Positions 21,261-33,048 are shown, numbered from the stretch's first letter. The stretch: 64,000 bases of DNA from Catonia carolina (GCA_035578175.1 JAQMRL010000012.1:18703715-18767714); one strand, 5' to 3'. Program-made: numbers and translations. Notes: generated by a model from the letters alone, not told the origin.

Positions 21261-22498
21261 CAGTCAAACCTCCTCATTCGAAATCCTCCCTAAATCGAAT
21301 ATAATTGTATGCTATCCCCTTCAAAAATCGTCCTTAATATGAATTAAATTACCTCCCTATTCGAAAATTTTCGAGAGTTTCGTGGTCATATATATTGTAA
21401 CAATACATTTTTTTATACATTATTAATAAAATAATTACAAAATTTCCAATTTACACATTGTACACGATTTTTAATGAAGCATGCGTTAAATCACGACAAT
21501 AAGGACACAGTAAGCGTAGTACAAAACTCCAAAAAGCTTTAGAAAAAACTGAAAATGCAGTTAACTTTTGAGTTAGAAGAAACCAGGCAGAAACACAAAC
21601 AATTACACTTACAAAACATTATTGTCACAAAACCTTACGACCAAATAAGGGCATAACAAGCGTAGTTCAAAGCTTCAATACGCATCAGGAAATATTGAAA
21701 ATTCAGTTAATTTTTAAGTCAGAGGAAACCAGACGAAAGCAAAAAAAAAATTTGTTAGGCTAAATTAGTAATGCAGTCTTTCCTTCTTTGGTGTATGATT
21801 TTCGTACTAACAGGGTAAAAAATACCGTAGCTGTATTCATTCAGATTAAGCAATATTTTACTCGTTAAAATTTCTAAAATTTTCGGTACCCAATTTATTT
21901 TTCATTTTCTGTAGGCTGACCTAACTTTTTGTTTGTAGGTATAGTTGTACTGTTTACGCGTATCCCGATTTTATTTTACTCTGTTTTTTATGTCGTTTTT
22001 TCAATAATTTGTCATATCGTTCTTATAAGTAGAATATTCTTTTGCTTTTGAGTACTAATGGAGCTTGTAATACCAAAACATGCCCTTAATTCTTAATCAC
22101 AGTATTAAGTAAACCCTGTGGTGAATGAAGTAAAGGTATCATTTACAGAGGGGAAAATATGTGCTTTGCAAAGGGCCCTGCATGCTGATACGCGTACTTT
22201 TCCGTTCAGTGAGGAAGGCCACCTCACTTCTCGTTTTACTTAGTAAAACCTCTGCAGGTTCAAACCAGCCTTTCGGCTGATGATCTAAACAACACAAGTA
22301 AAATAATATTTGTAAAAAACTTTCCTCAATCAAATTGGTGGTCTATTAATAATTTTGACTTTTGTAATTTAATATTTTATGGAATTACATGAATTTTATT
22401 AAAACGCAATTTTTAAGTACATTTTTTGTTTCAATATTTTACCTCTGTAAATCGAAATCAGCCGGTTCCATCAGATTCGAATCCGGGAGGTTCGACTG
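21261..22498. mobile_element. pogo/Tigger-like element with TA duplication
   Basis: Terminal inverted repeats: left CAGTCAAACCTCCTCATTCG, right complement CAGTCGAACCTCCCGGATTCG in two overlapping halves. TA flanks both ends (21259-21260 and 22499-22500). The interior is 1.24 kb, has no intact transposase frame and contains a SINE-B fragment at 22107-22293. TIR sequence and TA duplication fit the pogo group of Tc1/mariner. Confidence 0.75.
22107..22293 (+). repeat. SINE-B 3' half nested in the pogo-like element
   Basis: It begins 'aaaccctgtggtgaatgaag' and ends 'cagcctttcggctgatgatc' plus AAACAACAC. The 5' half is missing. The frame on the minus strand over 22139-22333 is a by-product. Confidence 0.8.
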
Positions 22499-23239
22499 TA
22501 ATTACTATAATATGATCAATTAGTAGACAATGCAATTAAAATATTTACTTAGTTGACAAAATTATGTAATTGTAAAGCGACATAATTTGTTCAATATTCA
22601 AATGGAGTACCATTCACCCATTGTCTTTTCGGTGTTCAAATGATTTCATCATCATCTGTTAAGGATTAGGCTCAATGGCCTGTTCCAGTATTCATCTCTT
22701 TTTAGGTCTTCCCAAGCCTCGCTTCTCTCTAGGTTTATATTTGCATGTTTTAGCGACAAAATGATGAATGTTTTAGCAAAATGATTTTATAAATTATACA
22801 AAAGTACTTTGGCCAGTAAAATTTCTACAACATTTGAAATGCAGTCCGGCTTAGTCATAGTTTGTATTTTTATTCTTGTTCCTCAAGTAATGGTAATCTT
22901 TGATCTTCAACAAAGTATACATTACACTAATAATTCTCGTATCCAGCTGTTTTGTACACGTTGAAGGTTATCCTTTAACAGGCCATTTCCAAGATTATTT
23001 TTCGGCTAAACAACTTTCAGTCAGTCTTCCAAACCCTGATATTTTTCTCTGCGTTTTCTTTTAAATTATTTAGTGTTGTAAAAGCCATGGTGGCCACTTT
23101 TTGTTGATATTCTTTTGGTTTCTAGTACTTTATTTACATCGTCAACCAACCACCCAATCTAGGAATCAATATTACAAATAATGAAATAAATAAACCTTAT
23201 TGTTACGTAAAATAATGTACATTATTTTTGACAAGTCAA
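22499..23239. other. AT-rich sequence with a weak LINE 3' scrap
   Basis: At about 22640-22745 the minus strand reads RGLGRPKKR and then ILEQAIEPNP, the kind of C-terminal 'GRPKKRW' ending seen in endonuclease-reverse transcriptases. The rest is unassigned. Confidence 0.4.
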
Positions 23240-23400
23240 AATGCTTGGGATAAGGAACTGGAAGGTTATACTATTGCACAGAAGACAAAAAGGAGACAGA
23301 CAAGGCATTCACTTGGAGAGGCCAAGAAAAACTATGTGAAACCTTGACCAAGACAGCCAAACAATATGCTAGGACCAACTGATTAGAAACGAATTCTTAA
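23240..23400 (+). pseudogene. LINE C-terminal scrap
   Basis: The + strand reads HLERPRKTM near 23310, a decayed 'GRPRKTW' ending of non-LTR ORF2 proteins, within stop-ridden text. It is too short to assign to a clade. Confidence 0.4.
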
Positions 23401-23760
23401 TAGTAAACAGTGTCCATATTCATAAGTCAACTTGATCATTAAAAATCATTAAAAATTTTAATCATTATAATTAACAAAAAACTAGATAAAAAGTAATTAT
23501 ATGACGGAATAATTTGAACATTATTTGATTTTTTAAACATACATTTGAATAAGTTTAAGTGTGACTAAATTAAAAACAAATCCAACAGAATTTGTAAACA
23601 TGATAAATACTCAAAGGTATTGGTACGCTAAGTACCTTATTTTTAAGCGTTTTAGGGCGTAGCAGTAGGAATTGATTATATAGCAGACACGTTCCTTAAT
23701 ACAACTGTCCCAGGATAGTTTGCTACCTAATATTAATTCTAAAAATTTTGTAACTTACCT
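23401..23760. other. AT-rich, nothing recognised
   Basis: No motif. It precedes a reverse-strand RT relic. Confidence 0.5.
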
Positions 23761-24235
23761 GTTACAAAAGATTTTGATATATTGTCATTAATGGAGATAT
23801 CCTTACTTTGGTTACTTATTTCCTTACGACCAGTGAAGCATTTGGCCACAGTTTTATCTGAGTTGAGAACAAGATTATTTATTGCATCCAGCCTATAACT
23901 TTACTTCAAGCTTCTTTAGTTTTAAACCTTGTTCATAGTTTTCATCTTCGAAAGATATTATCGTATCATCAGCAAATAATATAACATTGAAGGAGCCAAG
24001 AAATTCAGCGAGATCGTTAACAAAAATTAAAAATAGCAAGGGTCTTAAAATTCTAACTCGTTGAACTCCGCTTTTAACTTGTATAAAATTTTATGTGTAT
24101 TTTGTTTTAACTTTGCAATGATTGGATGGCAATTCGACCCTCTGATGTCCCTCTAATACCATACACCTCAATTTTTTTATGGGCAAATCATACGGGACAC
24201 GGTCAAAAGCTTTACAAAAACAAAAAATAAATAAC
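23761..24235 (-). pseudogene. LINE reverse transcriptase relic (jockey/I-like)
   Basis: On the minus strand, in order: CKAFDRVPYDLPIKKL (motif A, near 24215-24165), then a GVQRVRILRPLLFLIFVNDL segment (motif B region, degraded from GVPQGSILGPLLFLIFINDL-type), then FNVILFADDTIISFEDE (catalytic FADD, 23966-23977). Stops break the frame. The motif order and the 'FADDT' box are typical of jockey/I/CR1-like elements. The + strand frame at 24179-24361 is a shadow. Confidence 0.8.
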
Positions 24236-24559
24236 AGGGGTTTGTTTTTGCTAATGATTAATTTCAGTAAGCTTCTTCAGTATCGGGAAATTACAGTCTC
24301 TGTTGACCTACACTTTCAGGACTCGTGTTGGACATTTGCGAGTGTACTGAATTTACTTTAAAAAAATCGACTAATCTACTCTCTTATCAATTTATTATCT
24401 TTTGTAAAAATATTTTCGCCGTTTGGAAACATTTTCTCGATGTGGGTATCCTTTGAATTATCGATTTAAATTTACTCACCCAAGTGACGAATAAAATGCA
24501 TGTTTTGATTGTCAGAGGCAACTGCCTTTAATAAAATAATAGTACTGTAAGGGGTTGCA
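24236..24559. other. AT-rich, probably more LINE body
   Basis: Continuous with the RT relic upstream of motif A on the minus strand, but too degraded to read. Confidence 0.4.
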
Positions 24560-24925
24560 CATAACAGGCAGGTGGAGTGTTAAATTATTTGCACTCGATT
24601 TGCTTGTTTCAGGACTAAAAAAAATTTAGTTTTTTTTTATCACATGGTAAGCCAAACATCTTATGTTTGACTGAAGTATTTAAGAACAGAAGAGGTACAA
24701 GTGTAAAAGATACTTGTCAGAGTTATATCTCCTCTGAGCGCAATGAATTTCATTATGCAGCCAGACCCTGTGGTGAATAACGTGAGGTGTGTCATTTGCA
24801 GGGTGGAAAATAGGTGCTTTTTAGACGGCCTGGCATATTGATAAGCTTTTCAACTCGGCGAGGAAGGCAATTGTAAACCACCCCACTCCTTGTTTTACTT
24901 AGCTAAACCTGTAGAAGTTCAAACC
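24560..24925 (+). repeat. SINE-B, tail truncated
   Basis: It begins 'cataacaggcaggtggagtg' and follows the consensus to 'cctgtagaagttcaaaccag', then stops at the edge of the tandem array. The AACAAC tail is missing. Confidence 0.8.
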
Positions 24926-24939
24926 AGGACTGTAAAGTT

Positions 24940-25830
24940 GGCCCCCATACAAAAATTTCAAAAATTAACTTGTAAAATTGATCGGTCTACGTTTCTACCG
25001 GATTATTCCGGAAAATGTTTTGTTTGTTCCGTCCAAATAAGTGAAAAAACGCCGGGAGGGGCTAACTTCACACTGGCCTCCTCCCGCTCAACTTTTTAAA
25101 TTTTTTTTTGGACTTCAGGGACAGACCTTCGTTTGTTTCGGATGGTCTCGCAAAATATTTTTTTAGTTCCTTTCAAGTAAGCGAGAAATCGAGAAGAACT
25201 GGGTGGTGCTAATGTCACTCTAATCCCCCTCGACTCAATATTTTAAAGTTTTTTTACATAGATTGACAGCCCTTCGTTTGTACCGGATCATTTCGCGAAA
25301 ATTTCGTTTTTCCCGTTCAAATATGCTAGAAAATCAAAGAAAAATTTGGAGTGGCAAGTATAAGCCCATGCATTCAATACTTTTTGGTTTTTACTTTAAA
25401 TGATAGCTCTCATTTGTTCTGGATTGTTCTGTAAATTGTTTTGTTTGGTCTGCCGAAATTAGCGAAAAAAATCGTGAAAAACTTAGGAATGGTGGCGATA
25501 CTCTAAGAAATTCAATTTAAACTTTATCGTTATCCCTATCGAGAGTCGTTTTGCTGTTTTGGAACGTTCCATAAATATTACGATTGTTAAGCTCATACTC
25601 GCGGGAAAATCGAGGTGAACTGGATGGTACAAACTTCACTTTAGGTCACCCACTCATTAATATTTAAACTTTTTTGTCTAAATCGATGGCCCTTGTTTTT
25701 TCCGGGCATTTAAAAAAAATGTCGTTTGTTCAGATGTTGTAAGAGAAAAAGGGAAAAAACTGAATGGGTGTACTTTATTCTACCCTTAACATTTTTTTTC
25801 TGAAATCTGTAATCTCTGTCCAGAATTTTA
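24940..25830. repeat. Degenerate ~140-bp tandem array (about six units)
   Basis: A landmark resembling 'ccggat-att-cg-aaaat-ttt' recurs at about 25000, 25139, 25284, 25420, 25558 and 25700, spacing about 136-145 bases. Each is followed by 'gttc..ttcaa.ta.gcgagaaaatcg' and then a 'ggtg(g)..aacttcactct..cccactc' phrase. Units are strongly diverged, so the array is old. No such unit is seen elsewhere in the window. Confidence 0.7.
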
Positions 25831-26279
25831 TAATGAAAGAAAATCGGTCCAGAATAAATATTAAAATATGCCTACTTTGTTCAGGTCTGTCTAGTAAAGT
25901 TTGCTATTTCCCGAATTTCTTAGTTTAATTTTTTATCGCATTGTTTTTAGGCAAAAAACAAGGTTAATAATAATCTACTCCTAGTCCATTTTTAATTTTT
26001 TATATTTTAGAAAAAGATTTTCTCTTTAATGTTTTATTTACTGTACTGTAAAACTGCTAAACCTAGTAATTGGGGCGACATATTACATGATACGAAATAG
26101 CATTATGGAAGTGTACTTGAACCATTTTGCAGTGAGAGTGGGCAAACAGCAAAATGCGCATTCTTTTTACACATCGTAAGCGTAATAAGGAAATATTTTA
26201 TTGACAATTGTCAGGTGGTGTAATGTTAAAAAAAGCGTGAAATAACATGTTAAAAATTCTTAAACAAATTTTTGTTTTG
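25831..26279. other. Unassigned AT-rich sequence
   Basis: No motif or repeat was recognised. Confidence 0.5.
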
Positions 26280-26622
26280 TTTTATCCCTAATGCGTGTAG
26301 GTTGCAATTTGTTCGATTGAGAACAATAAGCAACCCCATGACCCAATGATATGTATGACGTTTAAATGAGCTGTAGTCTCGTACATACCCAGGCCGACCA
26401 TTCCTGAGAGAGTATGGTTAATTGACCCCCAACCATCAAAGTACATTGGTAACCACTGTCTAGTATTCAAATTCGTATAAAAGAACCAATTATACTATAT
26501 ACTAGGATTTAAACTAGGAACCTCCATCTCCGAAAATCAGCTGTCAGAAAAGCTGTCGAAAAGTCAGCTAAACAGCTGACTTGCGGCGACGACTTTTCTT
26601 CTAGACTAGACCAACCCGTTGG
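26280..26622 (-). repeat. SINE-C with an internal duplication in the head
   Basis: A full copy. The tail start 'tttatccctaatgcgtgtag' matches the copy at 11912. The tRNA-like head contains a short duplicated 'cagctgt..aaaagtcagcta' segment at about 26536-26580. The minus-strand frame here is the SINE body. Confidence 0.85.
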
Positions 26623-27130
26623 TTACTAAACGAACGACGTAAACAAATTACTAAAGGATTTGTTCATGGATTCGTTGATAGTGGGTTTATGCCTAATTTG
26701 AAAAAAGAAACCAAAGCGGTGTGCGATGGACTCATGTATGGAAGGTGACAGCACGGCGGAGAACAACTCTTCAAAATTGCGTATAATATACGTTGTGTAT
26801 ACAATGCGTTTAGAAAGATATCCTGCCAGCCATAACAATAATTTAATCCTGACACTACTATGCGCAGCACCGGTTTCCTTCCAGGATAGTTTGTCAACCC
26901 AAAAAATCGTCTATCGGAAAAGAGAGTTTTTTACTTCTATCAAAAAATATATAATTATTTTTAATTTAATTGTATTACTTATATCAAATAATTTGCCGAA
27001 TAATATTTATTTGAATGTTTAGTAAATTAGATTGTGAGTTTTGAAATTCGATGATTAATAAAAATTTGTTTTTATTATTCTTTTAAACTTTTTTTCTTAA
27101 CACAACACAATATCTATTTATAACTTGTTT
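26623..27130. other. Unassigned sequence with an unrecognised frame
   Basis: A 98-codon + frame (26726-27022) starts MDSCMEGDSTAENNSSKL and ends hydrophobic and AT-rich. Overlapping minus frames exist too. I do not recognise it and there is no splice or homology evidence. Confidence 0.35.
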
Positions 27131-27554
27131 TGTCTATTTTCTTAACCGGTGGACGCGAAATTGATAGCAAATGTGAAACTGCCGTCCTTGTAAGAATATA
27201 CATAATATACGTATATTTTTACATAGGGGCGTAGCGAGAGCACTCTGGTGAGAAACTCTCCAAGGTACGGTGTATAAAATAGTTTCAAAACACCGCCATT
27301 TCGCATCCGGTACCAAAATTTATTTATTTTTTTGTGTCTCTCTGAGTAACAATAAAATTCTCAAAAAATAAATATAGTTGCCCCAAACTATGTACTTTAG
27401 TTTAAAAAAATTACGTCCGAAAACCATGTCACAATAAATTTTTATTAAGTTTTTATTAAGGATTACAATTTGGCGTCCGTATACGGACGCCAAATTGCAC
27501 TCGGACTCCAGATTGTTAGGAAATTGTCAATGTATGGACGCGAAAATGATAGTA

Positions 27555-27558
<4 letters not shown>
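27131..27558. repeat. GGACGCGAAATTG-motif element with a 32-bp perfect palindrome
   Basis: 'tggacgcgaaattgatagca' near 27148 and 'tggacgcgaaaatgatagta' near 27535 flank a centre with a perfect 32-bp palindrome at 27466-27497 (CAATTTGGCGTCCGTA and its complement). The same motif occurs inverted at about 20885. It looks like a small repeat family associated with microsatellites, not a gene. Confidence 0.5.

Positions 27559-27606
<48 letters not shown>
27559..27606. repeat. (AT)n microsatellite
   Basis: About 24 uninterrupted AT units between the motif element and a truncated SINE-C. Confidence 0.95.
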
Positions 27607-27609
<3 letters not shown>

Positions 27610-27765
27610 AACCTTATTTGTGTTCGTTGCAATCTGTTCAATTTCTAACAATAAGCAACCCCATGACCCAATGAGATTAGGATATGATATGTATGACGTG
27701 TAAATGAGGCGTAGTCTTGTACAAACTCAGGCCGACCGTATCTGAGAAGTAAGGTTAGCTGAATT
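27607..27765 (-). repeat. SINE-C, tRNA-like head missing
   Basis: Only the body and tail remain ('aatctgttcaatttctaac', 'aagcaaccccatgacccaat', 'ctcaggccgacc'). It stops before the B-box and abuts HINE-A sequence. Confidence 0.8.
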
Positions 27766-27932
27766 GAAGAATAAAAAATGAAAAACCTAATCTTAATAAT
27801 GAGTGATGATGAACAAACACCAGTCGCTTTTTTTTGTTCGGGGAGAAACGTGTATATCCAGTAAAAAATCGACTGGAATACAATACTTTCCTTCCCTAAT
27901 AATCCATGATAAGGCAAGAGAAAGTCAAAATA
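27766..27932 (-). repeat. HINE-A, inverted, internally deleted
   Basis: 'cctaatcttaataatgagtg' (3' body) joins directly to 'gtgtatatccagtaaaaaat' and the 5' hairpin end 'aaggcaagagaaagtc'. The microsatellite and tandem units are deleted. Confidence 0.8.
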
Positions 27933-28309
27933 TGCTAAAATTTTATTAATGGCGTTTGCCGTAAAGGTTAATTTTGGACGAATTATCGAAAATTCCGGAT
28001 AAGTTTTGTTTCCTTATAATCCATTCCGGTTTATTAGAAACGGTATTGTAAGATGAAACAGCGATAAGAAACGACCTTGTGTAAGTTCATCAACATAAAA
28101 ACTGTAGCTATTGCCTCTTGAAGATCAGGGAGACAATAAAAACTCGCTTATACTTTTTATGATCCGTAATCTTATGCATTTAATTATGCGCTTTAAAATC
28201 ACATCTCACTTAGGTAAATATAAATGTGAAATCCACTCTTTCATTGATAAGGATATCTTCCGTACTATCGAGTCTAGGAACTTTAAATTTTATATTTAAG
28301 TTAATTTAT
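27933..28309. other. Unassigned sequence
   Basis: No family motif was read with confidence. The open frames at 28111-28299 and 28226-28453 run into the LINE scrap. Confidence 0.4.
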
Positions 28310-28455
28310 GTTTACAACGTGAACGAAAAGACAAAGGATTATTGTCAAAGTTGGAGACAGCACATGGCAAGGATTTCAGTTCACAGGATACCTAAGAATG
28401 CGCACCGGTATGCTCCAGAAGGTAAAAGAGATGTCGGTAGACCTAGGAAATGATG
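28310..28455 (+). pseudogene. LINE ORF2 C-terminal scrap
   Basis: The + strand reads WRQHMARISVHRIPKNAHRY followed by EGKRDVGRPRK. This matches the characteristic C-terminal tail of insect endonuclease-reverse transcriptases (W..H..R......PK.....P.GKRDVGRPRKRW). A stop follows. Confidence 0.65.
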
Positions 28456-28779
28456 AGATAGATGATATTATAGTATGTGAGTTCGGAACAAGCTGCGGCC
28501 TAATCCTTGGTTGGAAGAAGTTCTATTTTGGTCGAATGGTAGTTTTCTGTATGATTTTCAGGACTACGTAACAGAAATGTCTTTGGAATTGGGTTTTTAA
28601 GTATGAAAATCATTAGACTATTACTGGAAATGGCAGCGGGTGCTTTATGTCAATTACTCGCAAATTGAGGTGTTTTGGTACGTTTTCCAGAACGGTTAAT
28701 TAAGGCAAAGTTCTTATTATCTCCTAGGCATTTACAAATACTACTTTTAATGATTTCATGTTCTAAATTTAAAACGCTA

Positions 28780-29010
28780 AACAATGCACCTAAGGTGTCG
28801 GATAAATGGTTTAAAGAAATCAGAAAAGGTATTGAGAAAAATTATTGAACCGAACCGAATTAGTTGCCAGTCAAGACAACTAATTACGGAATTTAAGGGG
28901 TTCCATGAAGAGCAAAAACATAACACCGGGTGGACAAAAGGGGTTGCAAAAAGACCTTCCAGAAACGTTTAAAATAAACTTAACATGGTCTAAAATTAGC
29001 CTTATTCGAA
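28780..29010 (+). pseudogene. LINE 3' fragment related to 20430-20620
   Basis: 'agacaactaattacggaatt' and 'ccagaaacgttt..ttaacatggtctaaaatt' are shared with the end of the RT relic at 20030-20620, so this is the same LINE family, 5' truncated. Confidence 0.6.
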
Positions 29011-29021
29011 AAAGCATTTAA

Positions 29022-29077
29022 ATTTTGGCAAGAGAAAGTCGTGTGAGTGTTTCACACCATGTTTTGTTTTAATAGTT
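29022..29077 (+). repeat. HINE-A terminal scrap
   Basis: Only the last ~55 bases: 'ggcaagagaaagtcgtgtga' then GTGTTTCACACC. Confidence 0.85.
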
Positions 29078-29814
29078 GTAAGGAAAATATCGTTATAGTA
29101 TATTAAGTGGCAAGACACACCCGTCGTTGATATTGGCCGAAGAGAGATGGTATTTAGTAGTCGGTGTGTTGGTGCGTGCGCGCGCGTAATTGTGTTAGTA
29201 TTGTAATAATGGACGGATAGAGGTGAAGACCATCGGTTGCGCAGCGTGAAGGACCTGTGTACTCTATACGTACGCCGGCCGCCTCGGAACAGTTAGGTTA
29301 GAGCTCTGAAACAAGTCTGATGATGTCGGTGGTATTATTTCAGCATGAAAAGGGAAATACTAACCCCCAAGTCTCTGTGTTGCTCCTCCTTCCCTCTCTG
29401 TCTTCCCTGTCCGTATCCATGTGATACACAGAATAAATGGAATACTGCACTACTATTCGACCTTGTGCGCATGTCTTTCTCTATTACATAGAGGATAAAA
29501 GGACTCACTGTTGTGTTGTGTTGGTTTTTTTCCCTCTCCTAGAGATTGGCAACATTGTATTTTCAGTTGGCCATTGCAATGTTGCCAAACGTTGAATCTG
29601 TAAATCGCGGTGAATGACTCCTTACTGAATCTACGTTTGCCTTGATTCTTGCACTCGCTCATTAGATTATTATATCCTTGCCGTATTTATCGAAACATTT
29701 CGAATTTATTGTTTAACAATTTTTTTGTCACTTTCTCCTTTTTATCAATTGTTTGAAGTGTAATAGTTTTTTAATAGTGCTTAAATTTATCACCCTGAAA
29801 CCAATGTATAATAT
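29078..29814. other. Unassigned, relatively GC-rich sequence
   Basis: Between 29130 and 29660 the base composition is more balanced and non-repetitive within the window, including a short CGCGCGCG tract near 29180. Frames on both strands are short and motif-free. It may contain regulatory or exonic sequence, but nothing can be assigned. Confidence 0.4.
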
Positions 29815-30990
29815 TGTTTTTTCTTTCTTTTGCCCTATACGTATGTATAGGGAAGGAAAGTATTGTATTGTATTGAGTTTTCAACGGATATACACGTTTT
29901 CAGGCCCCCTGAACCCAAAAAAAAACATGTTATTAGCGATTGGCCTGTGTGTGAACAAAAATATCTCAAGAACGGAAGGTATTACGAAGCTGAAACTTTG
30001 AATATTAGTTCGAAACCATTACGGGACCCGTCAAGAAGATTTTCGTCAAAATCGGTCAACCGGAAGTAGTAGTTTACTATTGCAGGTATCTTAAATTTTT
30101 TTTACCGTTTTTATGTGTCAAATGCAGATTATATCTCCGTAGATAAAAAATATTTAAAATAAATGTTGTAGGTTTTTGATTTTCTACAATTTTTATTAGG
30201 TATATATATAGATTCACCCTAAAATGGATATTAAGGGCCCAATCGTAAAAAAATCATCTTTTCCCACAATATCTCAGCTTCTTAGTATTTCAGCAAACAT
30301 GCCGTTTACCCCATTTTGTAGAGGACAAAAATATAGTAAATGAGGTGACTTTAAACAAATACGTAGGAGCTGTTGTTGAGAAAAGAGATTGAAAAATTGC
30401 GCAAGTAAACTACTACTTAGATCGATTTGATGAAAATGTTAGTGCCGGGTCCCCTTGTGTGACCTAATTTAAGTTTCAACTTAATAGAATATTCCGTTCT
30501 AAGAAATTTTGTTCGTACTTACACACTTTCAGATAGACAGATTTCGTCGTAAACTCATGTTGGTAAAAACATGTTTTTGGGTTCAGGGGAACTGAAAACG
30601 TTTTATTTCCGGTAAAAACTTTATTTCGAAAAATCGACAAGAAAACAATACATTCCTTCCTTATATTTCATATGATTCACCGGGTTGTCTAGAGGTAAAG
30701 ACGTCGCCCCGAGTCAGCTGATTTTCGGAGACGAAGGTTCTTGGTTCAAATCCTTTGAAGACAATGGTTACCAATGTACTTTGATAGTTAGGGTTCAATT
30801 AACTACACCCTGACAGGAATGGTCGGCCTTGGTCTGTACAAGAATACACCCCATTTTCTCTGATACATTTATAATCCTCATCTTATTGGGTCATTGGGTT
30901 GCTTAGTGTTTTGTTTTAAACAGATTGCAACGTACACATGTTAAGAATACAAAAAAAAAACCATTTCATATAGGCAAGAGAAAATAAAAA
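29815..30990. repeat. HINE-A inverted dimer with nested SINE-C
   Basis: A + copy starts with the 5' hairpin ('ccctatacgtatgtataggg') at about 29831 and runs to about 30110. From about 30125 the sequence is an inverted copy that ends with its own 5' hairpin at about 30985. Both outer ends are therefore 5' ends. SINE-C (30674-30962) sits within the second hairpin. Confidence 0.8.
30674..30962 (+). repeat. SINE-C with target duplication and poly-A tail
   Basis: The best preserved SINE-C. A-box-like TGTCTAGAGG at 30686-30695, B-box GGTTCAAATCC at 30743-30753, body, and an A10 tail at 30951-30960. Direct repeats ATTTCATAT flank it (30665-30673 and 30963-30971), inside the HINE-A hairpin. Pol III-type boxes and an A tail support a tRNA-derived SINE mobilised by a LINE. 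Confidence 0.9.
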
Positions 30991-32083
30991 GTTGTGGTAA
31001 TGTGTAATATTGTTAAAATGAAAGCTAAAAAGTACTTGATTGATGAATTTTCACTAGCATATAGGCCCTGTTTACGAGTGCAATCTCTGCAAATCCATCG
31101 TTAAATATATAAACTGCAGCTATTACCGTGATTTTTTATGCAATTTTCATGGTCACTAAAAACAACTTAAATTACAACGGGAATAACAGTCGTTAATCGG
31201 ATCGTAAAGAGTGGTGGTCGTTAAGAGAAGTTTTACTAAATTTGTTGTGAATTGTATTCGGGAGAATGTTAAATCGCTCTGCCGTGATGTCTTTTAAAGT
31301 AATTTTATTTTTTAACGATAGTAGTTTCTCGCTTAAGGTTTGTATGTAGATTCTCCTCCTGGGTTCTTTAGCAAGAATCTCTTTGCGCTCTCGATGCGAT
31401 GCTTGTCAGAATGTTCACTCACTCTTGTAATCTCTTTTCTCCCACGTCGTCGCACATTTTAATCTCTTTGTTTTCTCTTGAACATCCTCTTTGTCATCTT
31501 ATACCTACATCCAAACTATATTCTATATTCTCACTATCATATTATTTTCTATTATTAGTTCTGCACTATACACTGAAATGTTGTTCCTTAAATATCACTT
31601 CGCCACGCACGCTATTTTTAAAACGTTTTCACCTAATTCTATTTAATGTTACTTACAGTAACGCCAAATAGATTTAATCTTGTATTTATATGGTAACTAT
31701 ACCTTGTGTTATTCTGTTCCAAAGAGAAGTGGCATCTACCCACTAACGTTCGTCCAACGGCTAACTCTGATCACGTGGGGTAATACGAAAAACTAAATTA
31801 AACTTATCTAACGTGATAACGCTATATAAAAAAAAATATATTATTATAAAAAACGAAATAGTAGTATTTATTACTGTAATATTATTGAAGAAAAATTATT
31901 TTAAATGAAACAAATTAATTTGAAAATAAGTTTTGTTTTGATTTCTATTTTTAAATTATCCTTCAATGTTTTTATATATTTCACAAAATTTAATTACATC
32001 CTAATATTCCTTTCTTACATTTCAATATTATGTATTTCTAGATTTTATTGGTTTGTAGTGGTGTAAGTACTCAATGTCAGAAT
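30991..32083. other. Unassigned AT-rich sequence
   Basis: A 90-codon + frame (31399-31671, Ser/Leu/Phe-rich) is present but lacks any motif I recognise. No repeat family was identified. Confidence 0.45.
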
Positions 32084-33048
32084 AAAAATCTGTGTGAAAC
32101 ACTCACACAACTTTATCTTACCAATGCAAATAATGATCAATATAACCTAATATTAGTAGGCCTAATGAAATATTAAAATTAAACAAAAAACTAACCTCAA
32201 AAACATAACCTTATTTTAATCATGAGTGAATGATGCAAAATTAAAATCAACCTCAGTTTGGCTTAAAAATATGGGAAATCACTTTCACGCTAAACTAGGC
32301 TCTGTAGAGAAAAATGCTCTAAATAAAAGTTGTAGATCTTTTAATATTCTATAAATTTTATTATTCACACTTTTGTCGTAAAATGTATTACCCTACTAAG
32401 GCTGAAATCTTTAATTAAAAAAATCGTTTTTTTTACACATTTTCGTGAAAAAGAAACAGAAAATCGCTTATTACAGCTAAACTAAGCGTTATACAAAAAA
32501 ATGTTTCAAATAAAAGTTGTAGGTTTTTGAATTCTCTAAAACTTTTATTACATACATCTTTGCGCTAAAGTGCATACTAAAGCCGCAATCTTAAAAATAA
32601 ACATTTTTTTTCTACGAGAGTACAGCCTCCTTAAGAATTTCAGCAGACATGGCACCTACCCTATCTTATAGAGCATAAAAATGTAGTAAATGAGGCGATT
32701 TAAAAAAAATCGTAGGAGCCGTTTTTGAGAAAATTGCAAAAACGTGAAGAATGACACGAATGAACTACTCCTTCAGTTGACCGATTTTGATGAAAATGTT
32801 TGTGTCGGGTCCTGTAGTGGTATCTAACTTAAGTTTCAAGTTTCAACTTCGTATAACGTTTCGTTCTTGAGATATTTTGTTCGCGCGCACGCACACACTC
32901 ACACACCTCCACCGCTCGCTAAAAACATGTTTTTTGGGTTCAGGGGGTCTGAAAACGTGCATATCCGGCGAAAACTCGATATCGAAAAATCGACATGAAA
33001 ACCGTACTTTCCTTCCTATAAATTCATATAGACAAGAGAAAGTAAAAA
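32084..33048 (-). repeat. HINE-A, inverted, full length
   Basis: 3' hairpin end 'ctgtgtgaaacactcacaca' at the left, two tandem units, a CG/CA tract at 32882-32905, and 5' hairpin 'atagacaagagaaagtaaaa' at the right. The frames over 32843-33179 are by-products of this end. Confidence 0.9.

Noticed and set aside
26726..27022. 98-codon frame starting MDSCMEGDS
   Set aside because: Competing frames exist on the other strand, the second half is low-complexity, and no family is recognised. Left as unassigned.
30674..30760. Possible tRNA gene
   Set aside because: A- and B-boxes are present but the acceptor and anticodon arms do not form a clean cloverleaf, and the sequence continues into a repeated body with an A tail: a SINE head.
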